Assembly (NCBI RefSeq): GCF_900104965.1
Contig: NZ_LT629757.1
Coordinates: 744,001 to 808,000, forward strand
Direction: 5' to 3'
Source of the DNA: Nocardioides scoriae
Lineage (GTDB): Bacteria; Actinomycetota; Actinomycetes; Propionibacteriales; Nocardioidaceae
Length of the DNA stretch: 64,000 nt
Each line of letters begins with the position of its first letter. Position 1 is the first letter of the stretch. This document shows, one piece after another, positions 1-9,322 of the stretch. Made by a program: the position numbers and the translations under genes. The notes beneath the pieces are model-generated. The model did not search any database. It was not told the DNA's origin and saw only the letters and a list, made by a program, of their open reading frames with translations.

Positions 1-1
1 G

Positions 2-1117
2 AAGGGCGCGTCGGTCGACAAGCCCCTCGAGTGGGCGACCAACCCCGGCGTCCGCTGGCTGACCCGCTTCTCGGAGTTCACCTGCCCTCCGGCCGGCGAG
101 TCCGTCAAGCCCACCGCCGACGACCCCGACGAGCCGCTGATCGCGTGCGACGAGGACGGCAACAAGTTCCTGCTGTCCAAGGCCGTCGTCGAGGGCACCC
201 AGCTGCGCTCCGCCGACTACGGCATCCCCTCGGGCGGCACCGGCTACGCCGTGCAGCTCGGCTTCAAGGGCGAGGGACGTGGCACCTTCGGCGAGGTCAC
301 CCGGGCCCTGGCCGGCACCGGCCGCACCTTCGCCATCGTGCTCGACGGCACCGTGCTCTCCGCGCCCACGGTCAACGAGCCGATCCTGGACGGCAACGCC
401 CAGATCACCGGTGACTTCACCGAGGCCGAGGCGAGCTCGCTGGCCAACTCGCTCAAGTACGGCGCACTGCCGATCCGCTTCGCCCAGCCCCCGACGGTCG
501 AGACCATCGGCCCCTCGCTCGCCGGCAACCAGCTCTCCGCAGGCGTGCTCGCGGGGGTCATCGGCCTGCTGATCGTGATGCTCTACTGCCTGCTCTACTA
601 CCGCGGCCTGGGCATCGTCGTGGTCGCCTCGCTGCTCGTGGCGGGCGTGATCACCTACGGAGCCGTGCTGGTGCTCTCGGCCTCGGCCGGGTTCACCCTG
701 ACCCTGCCCGGCATCGCCGGCCTCATCGTGGGTGTCGGCATCACCGCGGACTCGTTCATCGTCTACTTCGAGCGCATCCGCGACGAGATGCGCGACGGCA
801 GGTCGATGCGGGTGGCCGTGGAGACCGGCTGGGCCTCGGCCAAGCGCACCTGCCTGGCCGCCGACGCCGTCTCGATCCTGGCCGCCGTGGTGCTCTACAT
901 CTTCGCCATCGGCGTGGTCCGCGGGTTCGCGTTCGCGCTCGGCATCAGCACGCTCATCGACATCGCGGTGTTCTTCTTCTTCACCAAGCCGATGATGACC
1001 TTGCTGGCGAAGCGCCGCTTCTTCAACAGCGGCACCCGCTTCTCCGGCCTGTCCAGGGAGACCCTCGGGGTCGACGACGCGCCCGCCCGCACCGGGCTGG
1101 CCGGAGGGAGGGCCTGA
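2..1117 (+). CDS. secD: Protein translocase subunit SecD (3' part; gene starts before the window)
   Basis: Membrane component of the SecDF complex, which uses the proton gradient to help pull proteins across the membrane after SecA-driven translocation. The reading frame is open from base 2, so only the C-terminal 371 residues are present. They contain the end of the large extracytoplasmic region, then five hydrophobic segments beginning at LSAGVLAGVIGLL (about residue 178 of the visible part). The conserved membrane motif GVGITADSFIVYFERIRDE is present, as expected for the SecD/SecF/RND fold. The TGA stop overlaps the secF ATG by one base (TGATG), so the two are translationally coupled. Identity is secure; the N-terminus cannot be judged. 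Confidence 0.95.
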   Translation, partial: KGASVDKPLEWATNPGVRWLTRFSEFTCPPAGESVKPTADDPDEPLIACDEDGNKFLLSKAVVEGTQLRSADYGIPSGGTGYAVQLGFKGEGRGTFGEVTRALAGTGRTFAIVLDGTVLSAPTVNEPILDGNAQITGDFTEAEASSLANSLKYGALPIRFAQPPTVETIGPSLAGNQLSAGVLAGVIGLLIVMLYCLLYYRGLGIVVVASLLVAGVITYGAVLVLSASAGFTLTLPGIAGLIVGVGITADSFIVYFERIRDEMRDGRSMRVAVETGWASAKRTCLAADAVSILAAVVLYIFAIGVVRGFAFALGISTLIDIAVFFFFTKPMMTLLAKRRFFNSGTRFSGLSRETLGVDDAPARTGLAGGRA

Positions 1118-2388
1118 TGGGACGCATGAGTCGCCTGGGCAACAGGCTCTACGAGGGCGAGACCTCGATCGACTTCGTCGGTCGCAAGTGGCTCTGGTAC
1201 GCCATCTCCGGCGTGATCGTGCTGATCGCGATCAGCGGCGTGCTCGTCCGCGGCATCAACTTCGGCATCGAGTTCGAGGGCGGCGTCGAGTACCAGGTCG
1301 ACCTGCCGACCTCGCAGGTCACCCAGGACAACGTCGACAAGATCCGCGGCGCCGTGGCCGACACCGGGCTGGACGCAGCGTCCTCGCCGATCGTGAACAC
1401 GTCCGGCGAGCGCTCGATCCGGGTGCAGACCGAGGAGCTGAGCACCGACCAGGCCACCGAGGTCCGCAACGCGATCGCCGAGTCCGTCGGCGTCGACGCC
1501 CGCGACGACATCTCCACCCAGGAGGTCGGGGCCAGCTGGGGCACCCAGGTCGCCCAGCGCGCGCTCACCGGCCTGGTCGTCTTCCTGGTGCTGGTGGTGC
1601 TCTTCATCTGGGCCTACTTCCGCGAGTGGAAGATGTCGGTCGCCGCCATCGTGGCCCTGGCGCACGACATCGTCATCACGGTCGGCGTCTACGCGCTCTC
1701 GGGCTTCGAGGTCACCCCCGCCACCGTCACCGGCCTGCTGACCATCCTCGGCTTCTCGCTCTACGACACCGTGGTCGTCTTCGACAAGGTGCGCGAGAAC
1801 GTCGCGAAGTCCCGGAGCAGCAAGCGCACCTACGCCCAGCTCGCCAACCTGGCCGTCAACCAGACCCTGGTGCGCTCGATCAACACCTCGATCGTGGCGC
1901 TGCTGCCCGTCGGCGCGATCCTCTACGTCGGGGTGTTCTCGCTCGGATCCGGCGCGCTCAAGGATCTCGCGCTGTCGCTGTTCGTCGGCATGGCCGCCGG
2001 CGCCTACTCGTCGATCTTCATCGCCACGCCCCTGGCGGTGCACCTCAAGCAGGGCGAGAAGGCCATCGCCCAGTCCGACGCCCGGGCCCGCTCGCGGTCG
2101 CGCCGCGGGGCCGACCGGTACGCCGAGGTCCCGACGTACCGCGACGACATGCCCCTGCAGGACGAGCCCGGCTCGGTCCTCACCGACCCCGACGGTCCTG
2201 AGGGCGACCCGGACGACGGGGGAGAGGGCACCGGCCGGTCCGGCGCGCGCCCCACGGCGCCGCCGCGTCGACCCGAGGCGTCCGGCTCCGGCCGCGTCGT
2301 CCCCGGCACCAAGGCACCCCTGCGCGAGGGCGGGTCCTCGGGCCGCACCCAGCCGACCCGACAGCCGCGCTCCAAGCGCGGGAAGTGA
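1117..2388 (+). CDS. secF: Protein translocase subunit SecF
   Basis: Partner of SecD in the SecDFYajC accessory complex of the Sec translocon. The 423-residue protein has one N-terminal membrane helix (about residues 24-44), an extracytoplasmic domain (GIEFEGGVEYQVDLP motif near 50) and five C-terminal helices. The SecF signature LGFSLYDTVVVFDKVREN is at about residue 213. From about residue 316 it carries a roughly 105-residue hydrophilic tail rich in Pro, Gly and Arg, probably disordered and cytoplasmic; such tails are common in actinobacteria. ATG overlaps the secD stop. The stop overlaps the first possible apt start, so secD-secF-apt are probably one transcript. Confidence 0.96.
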   Translation: MGRMSRLGNRLYEGETSIDFVGRKWLWYAISGVIVLIAISGVLVRGINFGIEFEGGVEYQVDLPTSQVTQDNVDKIRGAVADTGLDAASSPIVNTSGERSIRVQTEELSTDQATEVRNAIAESVGVDARDDISTQEVGASWGTQVAQRALTGLVVFLVLVVLFIWAYFREWKMSVAAIVALAHDIVITVGVYALSGFEVTPATVTGLLTILGFSLYDTVVVFDKVRENVAKSRSSKRTYAQLANLAVNQTLVRSINTSIVALLPVGAILYVGVFSLGSGALKDLALSLFVGMAAGAYSSIFIATPLAVHLKQGEKAIAQSDARARSRSRRGADRYAEVPTYRDDMPLQDEPGSVLTDPDGPEGDPDDGGEGTGRSGARPTAPPRRPEASGSGRVVPGTKAPLREGGSSGRTQPTRQPRSKRGK

Positions 2389-2948
2389 GCCGCCCCGTGA
2401 CCACCGCGCCCGCCGACCTGTCGGCGCTCATCGACGGCCTCGTGCGCGACGTCGAGGACTTCCCCAAGGCCGGGGTGACCTTCAAGGACATCACCCCGCT
2501 GCTCGACGACCACGCGGCCTTCACCCAGGTGGTGCAGGCGCTGGCCGCGGCCGGGCGCGACGCGTCGGGCCAGGTCGTCGTCGACAAGGTCGTGGGCATG
2601 GAGGCGCGCGGGTTCATCCTCGCCGCCCCGGTGGCGCTGGCGCTGGGCGTCGGCTTCGTGCCGGTGCGCAAGCCCGGCAAGCTGCCGTGGGAGACGCGCT
2701 CGGTCGACTACGACCTGGAGTACGGCCAGGAGACGCTGCAGATGCACACCGACGCCCTCACCGAGGGCGACCGGGTGCTGGTCATCGACGACGTGCTCGC
2801 CACCGGCGGCACGGCCGCGGCGACCGCGACGCTGGTGCAGCAGGGCGGCGGCGTCCTGCACGGGCTCGCCGTGCTGATGGAGCTGAGCTTCCTGCCGGGC
2901 CGCGCCGCGATCGGGGACCTCCCGCTCACCGTCCTGCACGTCGTCTGA
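2385..2948 (+). CDS. apt: Adenine phosphoribosyltransferase
   Basis: Purine salvage enzyme that converts adenine and PRPP to AMP in the cytoplasm. It is 187 residues from the first GTG, which overlaps the secF stop as GTGA. A second in-frame GTG at 2397 could be the real start; neither has a clear ribosome binding site. The PRPP-binding signature VLVIDDVLATGGT is at about residues 131-143, and the purine-site region GMEARGFI precedes it. Lengths of 170-190 are usual. The secF-apt-rel order is conserved in actinobacteria and places nucleotide salvage next to (p)ppGpp metabolism. Confidence 0.95.
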   Translation: MSRPVTTAPADLSALIDGLVRDVEDFPKAGVTFKDITPLLDDHAAFTQVVQALAAAGRDASGQVVVDKVVGMEARGFILAAPVALALGVGFVPVRKPGKLPWETRSVDYDLEYGQETLQMHTDALTEGDRVLVIDDVLATGGTAAATATLVQQGGGVLHGLAVLMELSFLPGRAAIGDLPLTVLHVV

Positions 2949-2963
2949 CGCCGCCCACCCGCC

Positions 2964-2989
2964 CACGCCCGCGGACGGGGCGGGCCGTG
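2964..2989 (+). terminator. Probable terminator hairpin after apt
   Basis: CACG-CCCGC, a 7-base loop, then GCGGG, a single bulged C and CGTG form a 9-bp stem 15 bases after the apt stop. There is no U-tract, as is usual for intrinsic-type terminators in high-GC actinobacteria. It separates apt from the rel promoter. Confidence 0.4.
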
Positions 2990-3018
2990 GTGTGGACCCC
3001 CGGGCACCGGTCGCGACC

Positions 3019-3024
3019 TAGACT
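3019..3024 (+). promoter_or_regulatory. Probable -10 element of the rel promoter (TAGACT)
   Basis: TAGACT fits the actinobacterial TANNNT -10 pattern. A transcript starting about 7 bases downstream would have a leader of about 30 nt containing a good ribosome binding site (GGAGGGA at 3050-3056) before the rel ATG at 3061. No convincing -35 hexamer is visible. Confidence 0.45.
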
Positions 3025-3060
3025 GGGCGAGACTGGTTGTCACCGCGCGGAGGGAGCCCC

Positions 3061-5472
3061 ATGGCCGAGGACCAGGTGGCGCCTGCCGTCGCCGACGAGC
3101 CCGCCGCCGAGACCGGTGCCGCGGACGTGTCCCGGCCCACGACCGCCCGGCCGCGCCCGCTCGCCCCGCTGCCGCCGGTCGACCGCCAGCCCGAGCGCGC
3201 TCCCGAGCGCATCCCCGACCGGCCGCCGGTGCTGTCGGGGCGCGGCGTCCGCGCCCGCCTGGCCCGCATCGGCACCAGCAAGCAGGTGGGCAACCCGGTC
3301 CTGGAGCCGCTGTTCCGCACGGTGAGGGCCAACCACCCCAAGGCCGACCTGGCGCTGCTCGAGCGGGCCTACGACGTCGCCGAGAAGCACCACCGGGGCC
3401 AGAACCGCAAGAGCGGCGACCCCTACATCACCCATCCGCTGGCGGTCACCACGATCCTGGCCGACATCGGCATGACCGAGCCGACCCTGGTGGCCGCGCT
3501 CCTGCACGACACCGTCGAGGACACGCCGTACACCCTGGAGCAGCTGCGCAAGGACTTCGGCGACGAGGTCGCGCTGCTGGTCGACGGCGTCACCAAGCTC
3601 GACAAGGTGAAGTACGGCGACTCCGCCCAGGCCGAGACGATCCGCAAGATGATCGTCGCGATGAGCAAGGACATCCGCGTCCTGGTCATCAAGCTGGCCG
3701 ACCGGCTGCACAACATGCGCACGCTGCGCTACGTCAAGCAGGAGACCCAGGAGCGCAAGAGCCGCGAGACGCTGGAGATCTACGCGCCGCTGGCCCACCG
3801 CCTGGGCATGAACACCCTCAAGTGGGAGCTCGAGGACCTCGCGTTCGCCACGATGCACCCCAAGATCTACGACGAGATCGTGCGCCTGGTCGCCGAGCGG
3901 GCGCCGTCGCGCGACCAGTTCCTCGCCGAGGTGACCAGCCAGGTCGACCGCGACCTGAAGTCGGCCAGGATCAACGCCCGCGTCACCGGTCGGCCCAAGC
4001 ACTACTACTCGATCTACCAGAAGATGATCCACGGGGGCCGGGAGTTCTCCGACATCTACGACCTGGTGGGCATCCGGATCCTCGTCGACACCGACCCCGA
4101 CTGCTACGGCGTCCTGGGCGTGCTGCACAACCGCTGGAACCCGTTGCCGGGGCGGTTCAAGGACTACGTCGCGATGCCGAAGTTCAACATGTACCAGTCG
4201 CTGCACACCACGGTGATCGGCCCCTCCGGCAAGCCCGTCGAGATGCAGATCCGCACGGTGGCGATGCACCGCCGGGCGGAGTACGGCGTCGCCGCGCACT
4301 GGAAGTACAAGGAGGACGTCCGCAACGGGGTCGACACCGACCAGAGCGTCAACGACACCGACCTGCAGTGGCTGCGACAGCTCCTCGACTGGCAGAACGA
4401 GGTCGAGGACCCGGGGGAGTTCCTCGACTCGCTGCGCTTCGAGATCAACAGCGCCGAGGTCTTCGTCTTCACCCCGCGCGGCGACGTCATCGGGCTGCCG
4501 ATCGGCTCGACGCCCGTGGACTTCGCCTACGCCATCCACACCGAGGTCGGCCACCACACCATCGGTGCCCGGGTCAACGGCCGGCTGGTGCCGCTGGAGT
4601 CCGCGCTCGAGCACGGCGACGTCGTCGAGGTCTTCACCTCCAAGTCGCCCAACGCCGGCCCCTCGCGCGACTGGCTGCAGTTCGTCACCTCGCCGCGGGC
4701 CAAGAGCAAGATCCGCCACTGGTTCACCAAGGAGCGGCGCGAGGAGGCCATCGAGCACGGCAAGGAGCAGATCGGCCGGCTGCTGCGCAAGGAGGGCCTG
4801 CCCCTCAAGCGGGTGATGACCCACGAGTCGCTGACCCAGGTCGCCAACGAGCTCAAGCTGCCCGACGTCTCCGCGCTGTACGCCGCGGTCGGCGAGGGCA
4901 ACCTCGGCGCGCAGACCGTCGTCCGCAAGGTCATCGAGGTGTCCGGCGGCAACGACGGCGCGGCCGAGGACCTCGCCGAGGCGGTCACGATCACCCGGCC
5001 CCGGCGTACGTCCTCGTCGGTGTCGGACTCCGGCATCGTCGTCAAGGGCGTCACCGACGTGCTGGTCAAGCTCGCGCGATGTTGCACCCCGGTGCCCGGC
5101 GACGAGATCCTCGGCTTCGTCACCCGGGGCGACGGCATCTCGGTGCACCGCCGCGACTGCACCAACGCCACCTCGCTGCTCAGCCAGCCCGAGCGGCTCG
5201 TCGACGTCGAGTGGTCCCCGACCGCCCAGTCGACCTTCCTGGTGCAGATCATGGTCGAGGCCCTCGACCGCGCCCGCCTGCTCTCCGACATCACGATGGT
5301 CCTCTCGGACCAGCACGTGAACATCCTCTCGGCCAGCCTGTCCACCAGCCGCGACCGTGTCGCCAAGAGCCGCTTCTCCTTCGAGATGGGCGACCCCAAG
5401 CACCTCGGCGCCATCCTCAAGGCCGTCCGCCAGGTCGACGGCGTGTTCGACGCCTACCGCGTCACGCACTGA
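3061..5472 (+). CDS. rel: Bifunctional (p)ppGpp synthetase/hydrolase (Rel)
   Basis: Long RelA/SpoT homologue of 803 residues that makes and degrades the stringent-response alarmone (p)ppGpp. In order: a disordered N-terminus of about 75 residues; a hydrolase domain with intact HD (HDTVED, His149-Asp150); a synthetase domain with [12 protein letters not shown] near 311 and [11 protein letters not shown]; a TGS domain (about 467-527); the conserved-Cys region ([11 protein letters not shown]); and a C-terminal ACT domain (about 723-803). The synthetase loop reads RFKD, the RXKD form typical of bifunctional Rel enzymes rather than the acidic form of synthetase-only RelA. ATG 3061 is chosen over an upstream TTG (3037) because GGAGGGA lies 5-10 bases before it. 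It is followed by the repeat region at 5488-5792. Confidence 0.96.
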   Translation: MAEDQVAPAVADEPAAETGAADVSRPTTARPRPLAPLPPVDRQPERAPERIPDRPPVLSGRGVRARLARIGTSKQVGNPVLEPLFRTVRANHPKADLALLERAYDVAEKHHRGQNRKSGDPYITHPLAVTTILADIGMTEPTLVAALLHDTVEDTPYTLEQLRKDFGDEVALLVDGVTKLDKVKYGDSAQAETIRKMIVAMSKDIRVLVIKLADRLHNMRTLRYVKQETQERKSRETLEIYAPLAHRLGMNTLKWELEDLAFATMHPKIYDEIVRLVAERAPSRDQFLAEVTSQVDRDLKSARINARVTGRPKHYYSIYQKMIHGGREFSDIYDLVGIRILVDTDPDCYGVLGVLHNRWNPLPGRFKDYVAMPKFNMYQSLHTTVIGPSGKPVEMQIRTVAMHRRAEYGVAAHWKYKEDVRNGVDTDQSVNDTDLQWLRQLLDWQNEVEDPGEFLDSLRFEINSAEVFVFTPRGDVIGLPIGSTPVDFAYAIHTEVGHHTIGARVNGRLVPLESALEHGDVVEVFTSKSPNAGPSRDWLQFVTSPRAKSKIRHWFTKERREEAIEHGKEQIGRLLRKEGLPLKRVMTHESLTQVANELKLPDVSALYAAVGEGNLGAQTVVRKVIEVSGGNDGAAEDLAEAVTITRPRRTSSSVSDSGIVVKGVTDVLVKLARCCTPVPGDEILGFVTRGDGISVHRRDCTNATSLLSQPERLVDVEWSPTAQSTFLVQIMVEALDRARLLSDITMVLSDQHVNILSASLSTSRDRVAKSRFSFEMGDPKHLGAILKAVRQVDGVFDAYRVTH

Positions 5473-5487
5473 CCGCGGGCTCGAGCC

Positions 5488-5647
5488 GGCGAGCGGGCGA
5501 TCGTCGTACGCCGTGGGGCGGCGAGCGGGCGATCGTCGTACGCCGTGGGGCGGCGAGCGGGCGATCGTCGTACGCCGTGGAGCGGCGAGCGGGCGATCGT
5601 CGTACGCCGTGGAGCGGCGAGCGGGCGATCGTCGTACGCCGTGGCAG
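5488..5647 (+). repeat. Array A: five tandem 32-bp direct repeats
   Basis: Copies begin at 5488, 5520, 5552, 5584 and 5616 with an exact 32-bp period and no spacers. Each contains the core GAGCGGGCGATCG followed by TCGTACGCCGTGG. The copies are identical except that base 30 of the unit is G in copies 1-2 and A in copies 3-4, and the end of copy 5 drifts. Each junction can form a CGCCG/CGGCG stem with a five-base loop (first at 5509-5523). The array starts 15 bases after the rel stop. It does not look coding, because the 32-bp period shifts the frame at each copy. Confidence 0.93.
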
Positions 5648-5664
5648 CGAGGTCGGCTCCACGA

Positions 5665-5792
5665 GCGTGCTGCAACTGCCCGGTCGGCGTCACACAGCGT
5701 GCTGCACCTGCCCGGTCGGCGTCGTGGGGCGTGCTGCAACTGCCCGGTCGGCGTCGCGGGGCGTGCTGAAAACGCCCGCTCGGCGGCCTCTC
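5665..5792 (-). repeat. Array B: four 32-bp repeats, diverged and inverted relative to array A
   Basis: Units begin at 5665, 5697, 5729 and 5761, again exactly 32 bp apart. Read on the minus strand the core is GACCGGGCAGTTG followed by CAGCACGCC, which matches the array A core at 15 of 22 aligned positions. The unit at 5761 is intermediate: its minus strand reads GAGCGGGCG like array A and then CAGCACGC like array B. So the two arrays are probably one repeat family in opposite orientations, separated by 17 bp (5648-5664). The array ends 9 bases before the DUF349 stop codon. The rest of the gap 5473-5801 holds nothing else I recognise. Confidence 0.88.
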
Positions 5793-5801
5793 TGACCAGC
5801 G

Positions 5802-7097
5802 TCAGGAGAAGTCGGATGCCGCCTGGCGGGCCATGTCGAGGAACTGCTGGCGGGTGGCCAGCTGCGACTCGAGGTCCTTGACGCGGCGGTCGTCGCCCCT
5901 GGTGCGGGCCTGGTCGAGGTCGGCCTCGAGGCCGGCGACGGCGCGCTCGAGCTGGCCGAGCATGTCGTCGGCACGGGCGGACTTCTCGGGGTCGCTGCGC
6001 TTCCACTGGTCGTCCTCGACCTGGCGGATCGCCTGCTCGACCTTGCGCATCCGGCCCTCGAGCGTCTTGATCTGGTCGCGCGGCACCTTGCCGGCCGCGT
6101 CCCAGCGCTCGGCCAGGTCGCGGAAGGCGCGCTTGGTGGCGTCGAGGTCCTTCACCGGGAGCAGCGCCTCGGCCTCGGTGAGCAGCTCGCGCTTCTTGTC
6201 GGCGTTGACCGCGAACTCCTGGTCCTGCTCGGCGTTGGCGGCGTCACGGGCACCGAAGAAGACGTCCTGCGCGGCGCGGAAGCGCTGCCACAGGTCCTCC
6301 TCGACCTCCCGCGGCGCCGGGCCGGCGGACTTCCAGTCCTGCATCAGGCTGCGGTAGCGGCTCGACGTCGGGCCCCACTCGGTCGAGGTGCTGAGCGCCT
6401 CGGCCTCCTTCAGGAGCTTCTCCTTCACGACGCGTGCGGACTCGCGCTTCTCGTTGAGCTCGGAGAAGTGCGCCTTGCGCCGCCGGGTGTACGCCGTGCG
6501 CGCGCCGGAGAAGCGGTGCCACAGCTCGTCGTCCTTGCGCTTCTCGAGCCGGGGCAGAGACTTCCACTCCTCCAGCAGGTCGCGCAGCCGGTTGACGCCG
6601 TTGCGCCAGTCCTGGCCCTGGGAGATCGACTCGGCCTCGACGGCGATCTCCTGCTTGCGCCCGCGGGACTCCTCGAGCCGACGGTTCTTCTCCTCGCGGC
6701 GCTGCTCGCGCTGGACGCCGAGCAGGGGGCGCAGGGCGTCGAGGCGGGCGCTGAGGCCGACCAGGTCTCCCACCGCGCGGGGCTCGACGAGCTGCTCGGC
6801 CGCGCGCTGGATCGACTGGGTCGCCTCCTCGGGGCTGAGCGCCCCGTTGCGGATCCGCTGCTCGAGCAGGTGGACCTCGAAGGCGAGGGCGTCGTAGCGG
6901 TTGGTGAAGAAGGCCAGCGCCTCCTCGGGCGTGCCCTCGGGGAACTGGCCGACCTCGCGCTCGCCGTCGGTCGTCCGCACGAACACGGTCCCGTCGGCGG
7001 TGACGCGGCCCCACTCGACGGTCAGCGCGCTCTCGGCTGCGGGGGACGGCGACGGTGCGGGACCGTCGGCCTGGGGAGTGTTGCCCTGCGCGGTCAC
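5802..7097 (-). CDS. DUF349 domain-containing protein
   Basis: Cytoplasmic, strongly charged helical protein of 431 residues. After an acidic and Pro-rich N-terminus and a short beta region (LTVEWGRVTADGTVFVR), it is a chain of charged helices with DUF349-type repeats: LWHRFSGAR near residue 192, LWQRFRAAQ near 267, and a third around QWKRSDPE near 362. The end is coiled-coil-like. DUF349 has no firmly known biochemical role. GTG 7097 is chosen because the upstream extension is proline-rich and an AGGTGAG precedes this start. It is convergent with rel, from which the 32-bp repeat arrays separate it, and divergent from the hydrolase at 7246. Confidence 0.85.
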   Translation of the reverse strand: MTAQGNTPQADGPAPSPSPAAESALTVEWGRVTADGTVFVRTTDGEREVGQFPEGTPEEALAFFTNRYDALAFEVHLLEQRIRNGALSPEEATQSIQRAAEQLVEPRAVGDLVGLSARLDALRPLLGVQREQRREEKNRRLEESRGRKQEIAVEAESISQGQDWRNGVNRLRDLLEEWKSLPRLEKRKDDELWHRFSGARTAYTRRRKAHFSELNEKRESARVVKEKLLKEAEALSTSTEWGPTSSRYRSLMQDWKSAGPAPREVEEDLWQRFRAAQDVFFGARDAANAEQDQEFAVNADKKRELLTEAEALLPVKDLDATKRAFRDLAERWDAAGKVPRDQIKTLEGRMRKVEQAIRQVEDDQWKRSDPEKSARADDMLGQLERAVAGLEADLDQARTRGDDRRVKDLESQLATRQQFLDMARQAASDFS

Positions 7098-7201
7098 GTG
7101 GGTCTCACCTGCTCCTGCGTCGTCAGTGGCTGTCCGGGGACGGTGCGGGCACCGTCCGGCGGGGCAATCGTAGCCATGACCAGGGCACGGACCGTGGCAA
7201 G

Positions 7202-7207
7202 TAGGCT
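7202..7207 (+). promoter_or_regulatory. Probable -10 element for the 7246 hydrolase (TAGGCT)
   Basis: TAGGCT fits TANNNT and lies about 38 bases before the GTG start. The implied leader contains CAGGAGA at 7231-7237, a plausible ribosome binding site. The promoter lies between divergent genes. Confidence 0.4.
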
Positions 7208-7245
7208 TGGGCGGTCCGCCACCCCCCGACCCAGGAGACTCACAG

Positions 7246-7968
7246 GTGCTGATCGCAGGCTTCCCGGCCGGACCGTGGGGCACCAACTGCTACGTCGCGG
7301 CGACCGGCCCCGGCAGCGAGTGCGTCGTCGTCGACCCGGGCAAGGACGCCGCCGACGGCGTCGCCCAGGTGGTGCGCGAGCACCGGCTCAAGCCGGTCGC
7401 GGTCCTGGTCACCCACGGCCACGTCGACCACATGTGGTGCGTCGCCCCGGTCGCCGGCACGTACGACGCCACCGCGTGGATCCACCCCGCCGACCGGCAC
7501 CTGCTGGCCGACCCGATGGCGGGCATGTCCCGCGAGACGGCCGCGATGCTGCTCGGCGGCAAGCACGAGTTCGCCGAGCCCGACGCGGTCGAGGAGCTGG
7601 CCGACGGTGGCGTGCTCGACCTGGCCGGGCTGTCGTTCTCCGTCGACCACACCCCGGGCCACACCCGGGGGTCGGTCACGTTCCGGACGCCGTACGCCGA
7701 GGCCGACGTCTCCGAGGTGATGTTCTCGGGCGACCTGCTGTTCGCCGGCTCGATCGGTCGCACCGACCTGCCCGGCGGCGACCACCCCACGATGCTGCGC
7801 AGCCTGCGCGAGAAGGTGCTCACCCTGCCCGACGACGTCGTGGTGCTGCCGGGCCACGGCGAGCAGACCAGCATCGCCCGCGAGCGCGCCACCAACCCGT
7901 TCCTGCAGGACCTGCTGGACGACGTCGCCGACGGCGACGCGACGCGTCCCGTCACCCGGGGGCTGTGA
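7246..7968 (+). CDS. Metallo-beta-lactamase-fold hydrolase (glyoxalase II-like)
   Basis: Zinc-dependent cytoplasmic hydrolase of 240 residues. The metal-binding motif THGHVDH (His57, His59, Asp61, His62) is intact, followed by DHTPGHTRGSV (third-ligand His), FSGDLLF and a late GHGEQT. The layout resembles hydroxyacylglutathione-hydrolase-like proteins; the natural substrate is not known, and actinobacteria generally use mycothiol rather than glutathione. GTG 7246 is preferred over an upstream in-frame start because AGGAGA precedes it. hisS starts one base after the stop, so they are likely co-transcribed. Confidence 0.88.
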   Translation: MLIAGFPAGPWGTNCYVAATGPGSECVVVDPGKDAADGVAQVVREHRLKPVAVLVTHGHVDHMWCVAPVAGTYDATAWIHPADRHLLADPMAGMSRETAAMLLGGKHEFAEPDAVEELADGGVLDLAGLSFSVDHTPGHTRGSVTFRTPYAEADVSEVMFSGDLLFAGSIGRTDLPGGDHPTMLRSLREKVLTLPDDVVVLPGHGEQTSIARERATNPFLQDLLDDVADGDATRPVTRGL

Positions 7969-7969
7969 C

Positions 7970-9322
7970 GTGGCCCGGACCGCCCCGCTGAGCGGGTTCC
8001 CCGAGCTGCTGCCCGCCCAGCGCCACGTCGAGCAGCAGGTGCTGGCGCGTCTGGCCCGCACCTTCGAGATGCACGGCTTCGCCAACCTCGAGACCCGCGC
8101 GGTCGAGCCGCTGGACCAGCTGCTGCGCAAGGGGGAGACCTCCAAGGAGGTCTACGTCCTGCGCCGGCTCCAGGCGGCCGAGGAGGGTGCCGACGCCGGC
8201 CTCGGCCTGCACTTCGACCTCACGGTGCCCTTCGCCCGCTACGTCCTCGAGCACGCAGGCAAGCTGGAGTTCCCCTTCCGTCGCTACCAGGTCCAGAAGG
8301 TGTGGCGCGGGGAGCGGCCGCAGGAGGGGCGCTTCCGCGAGTTCACCCAGGCCGACATCGACGTGATCGGCCGCGACACCCTGGCCTTCCACCACGACGT
8401 CGAGGTGGCCCGCGTGATGCTCGCTGCGCTCGGCTCGCTGGACTTCCTGCCCGGCTTCCGGCTCCAGGTCAACAACCGCAAGCTGATCCAGGGGTTCTAC
8501 GCCGGCCTCGGCGCGCCCGACGTCGAGGCCGTGATGCGGGTGGTCGACAAGCTCGACAAGCTGCCGCGGGAGCGGGTCCACGCCCTGCTGCAGGACGACG
8601 CCGGCCTCACCGGTGAGCAGGCCGACGCCTGCCTGGCGCTGGCCGCGATCACCACCACCGACACCTCCTTCGTGCAGCGCGTGCGCGAGCTCGGCGTCGA
8701 GCACGAGCTGCTCGACGAGGGCCTGGCCGAGCTCGCTGCGGTCGTCGAGGGCTGCGCCGGGCTGGTCACCGACCGGGTCGAGATCGTCGCCGACCTCACC
8801 ATCGCCCGCGGCCTGGACTACTACACCGGCACCGTCTTCGAGACCCGCCTGCACGGTCACGAGTCGCTCGGCTCGATCTGCAGCGGCGGGCGGTACGACG
8901 CCCTGGCCACGGACGGCCGGACGACCTACCCGGGCGTCGGCATCTCGCTCGGTGTCAGCCGGCTGCTCGTGCCGCTGCTCGCCCGCGACGTCGTCGTCGC
9001 CGACCGCTCGGTGCCCAGCGCCGTCCTGGTGGCCGTCGTCGAGGAGCAGCGCCGGGCCGAGAGCGACGCCCTCGCCGACCAGCTGCGCGCCAACGGCGTG
9101 CCCTGCGAGGTCGCGCCCGCGGCGGCGAAGTTCGGCAAGCAGATCCGCCACGCCGAGCGACGGGGCATCCCCTACGTGCTGTTCCCCGGGACCGACGGGG
9201 CCGAGCACCAGGTCAAGGACATCCGCAGTGGCGACCAGGCACCGGTCGACCTCACCAGCTGGACACCGCCCGTGGAGGACCTCCACCCGCGCGTCCGCAG
9301 CAACGAACAGGAGCAGCAGTGA
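7970..9322 (+). CDS. hisS: Histidine--tRNA ligase
   Basis: Class II aminoacyl-tRNA synthetase that charges tRNA-His, 450 residues. Visible features: [10 protein letters not shown] near 84; the motif 2 region [19 protein letters not shown]; the histidine-specific [13 protein letters not shown]; and motif 3 around [14 protein letters not shown]-terminal anticodon-binding domain follows ([12 protein letters not shown] onward). It begins with GTG one base after the preceding stop. Its stop overlaps the aspS GTG as GTGA, so hydrolase-hisS-aspS are one unit. Confidence 0.96.
   Translation: MARTAPLSGFPELLPAQRHVEQQVLARLARTFEMHGFANLETRAVEPLDQLLRKGETSKEVYVLRRLQAAEEGADAGLGLHFDLTVPFARYVLEHAGKLEFPFRRYQVQKVWRGERPQEGRFREFTQADIDVIGRDTLAFHHDVEVARVMLAALGSLDFLPGFRLQVNNRKLIQGFYAGLGAPDVEAVMRVVDKLDKLPRERVHALLQDDAGLTGEQADACLALAAITTTDTSFVQRVRELGVEHELLDEGLAELAAVVEGCAGLVTDRVEIVADLTIARGLDYYTGTVFETRLHGHESLGSICSGGRYDALATDGRTTYPGVGISLGVSRLLVPLLARDVVVADRSVPSAVLVAVVEEQRRAESDALADQLRANGVPCEVAPAAAKFGKQIRHAERRGIPYVLFPGTDGAEHQVKDIRSGDQAPVDLTSWTPPVEDLHPRVRSNEQEQQ

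Noticed and set aside
5488..5792. CRISPR array
   Set aside because: The 32-bp units are directly adjacent with no unique spacers, occur in two orientations, and no cas genes are present.
3040..6006. Long minus-strand open frame opposite rel, including repeat-derived Arg/Pro/Ala-rich protein
   Set aside because: It is antisense to a well-supported gene and stays open because of extreme third-position GC. Its composition (Arg/Gly/Asp/Val runs) is that of a shadow frame, and the repeat part changes frame every 32 bp.
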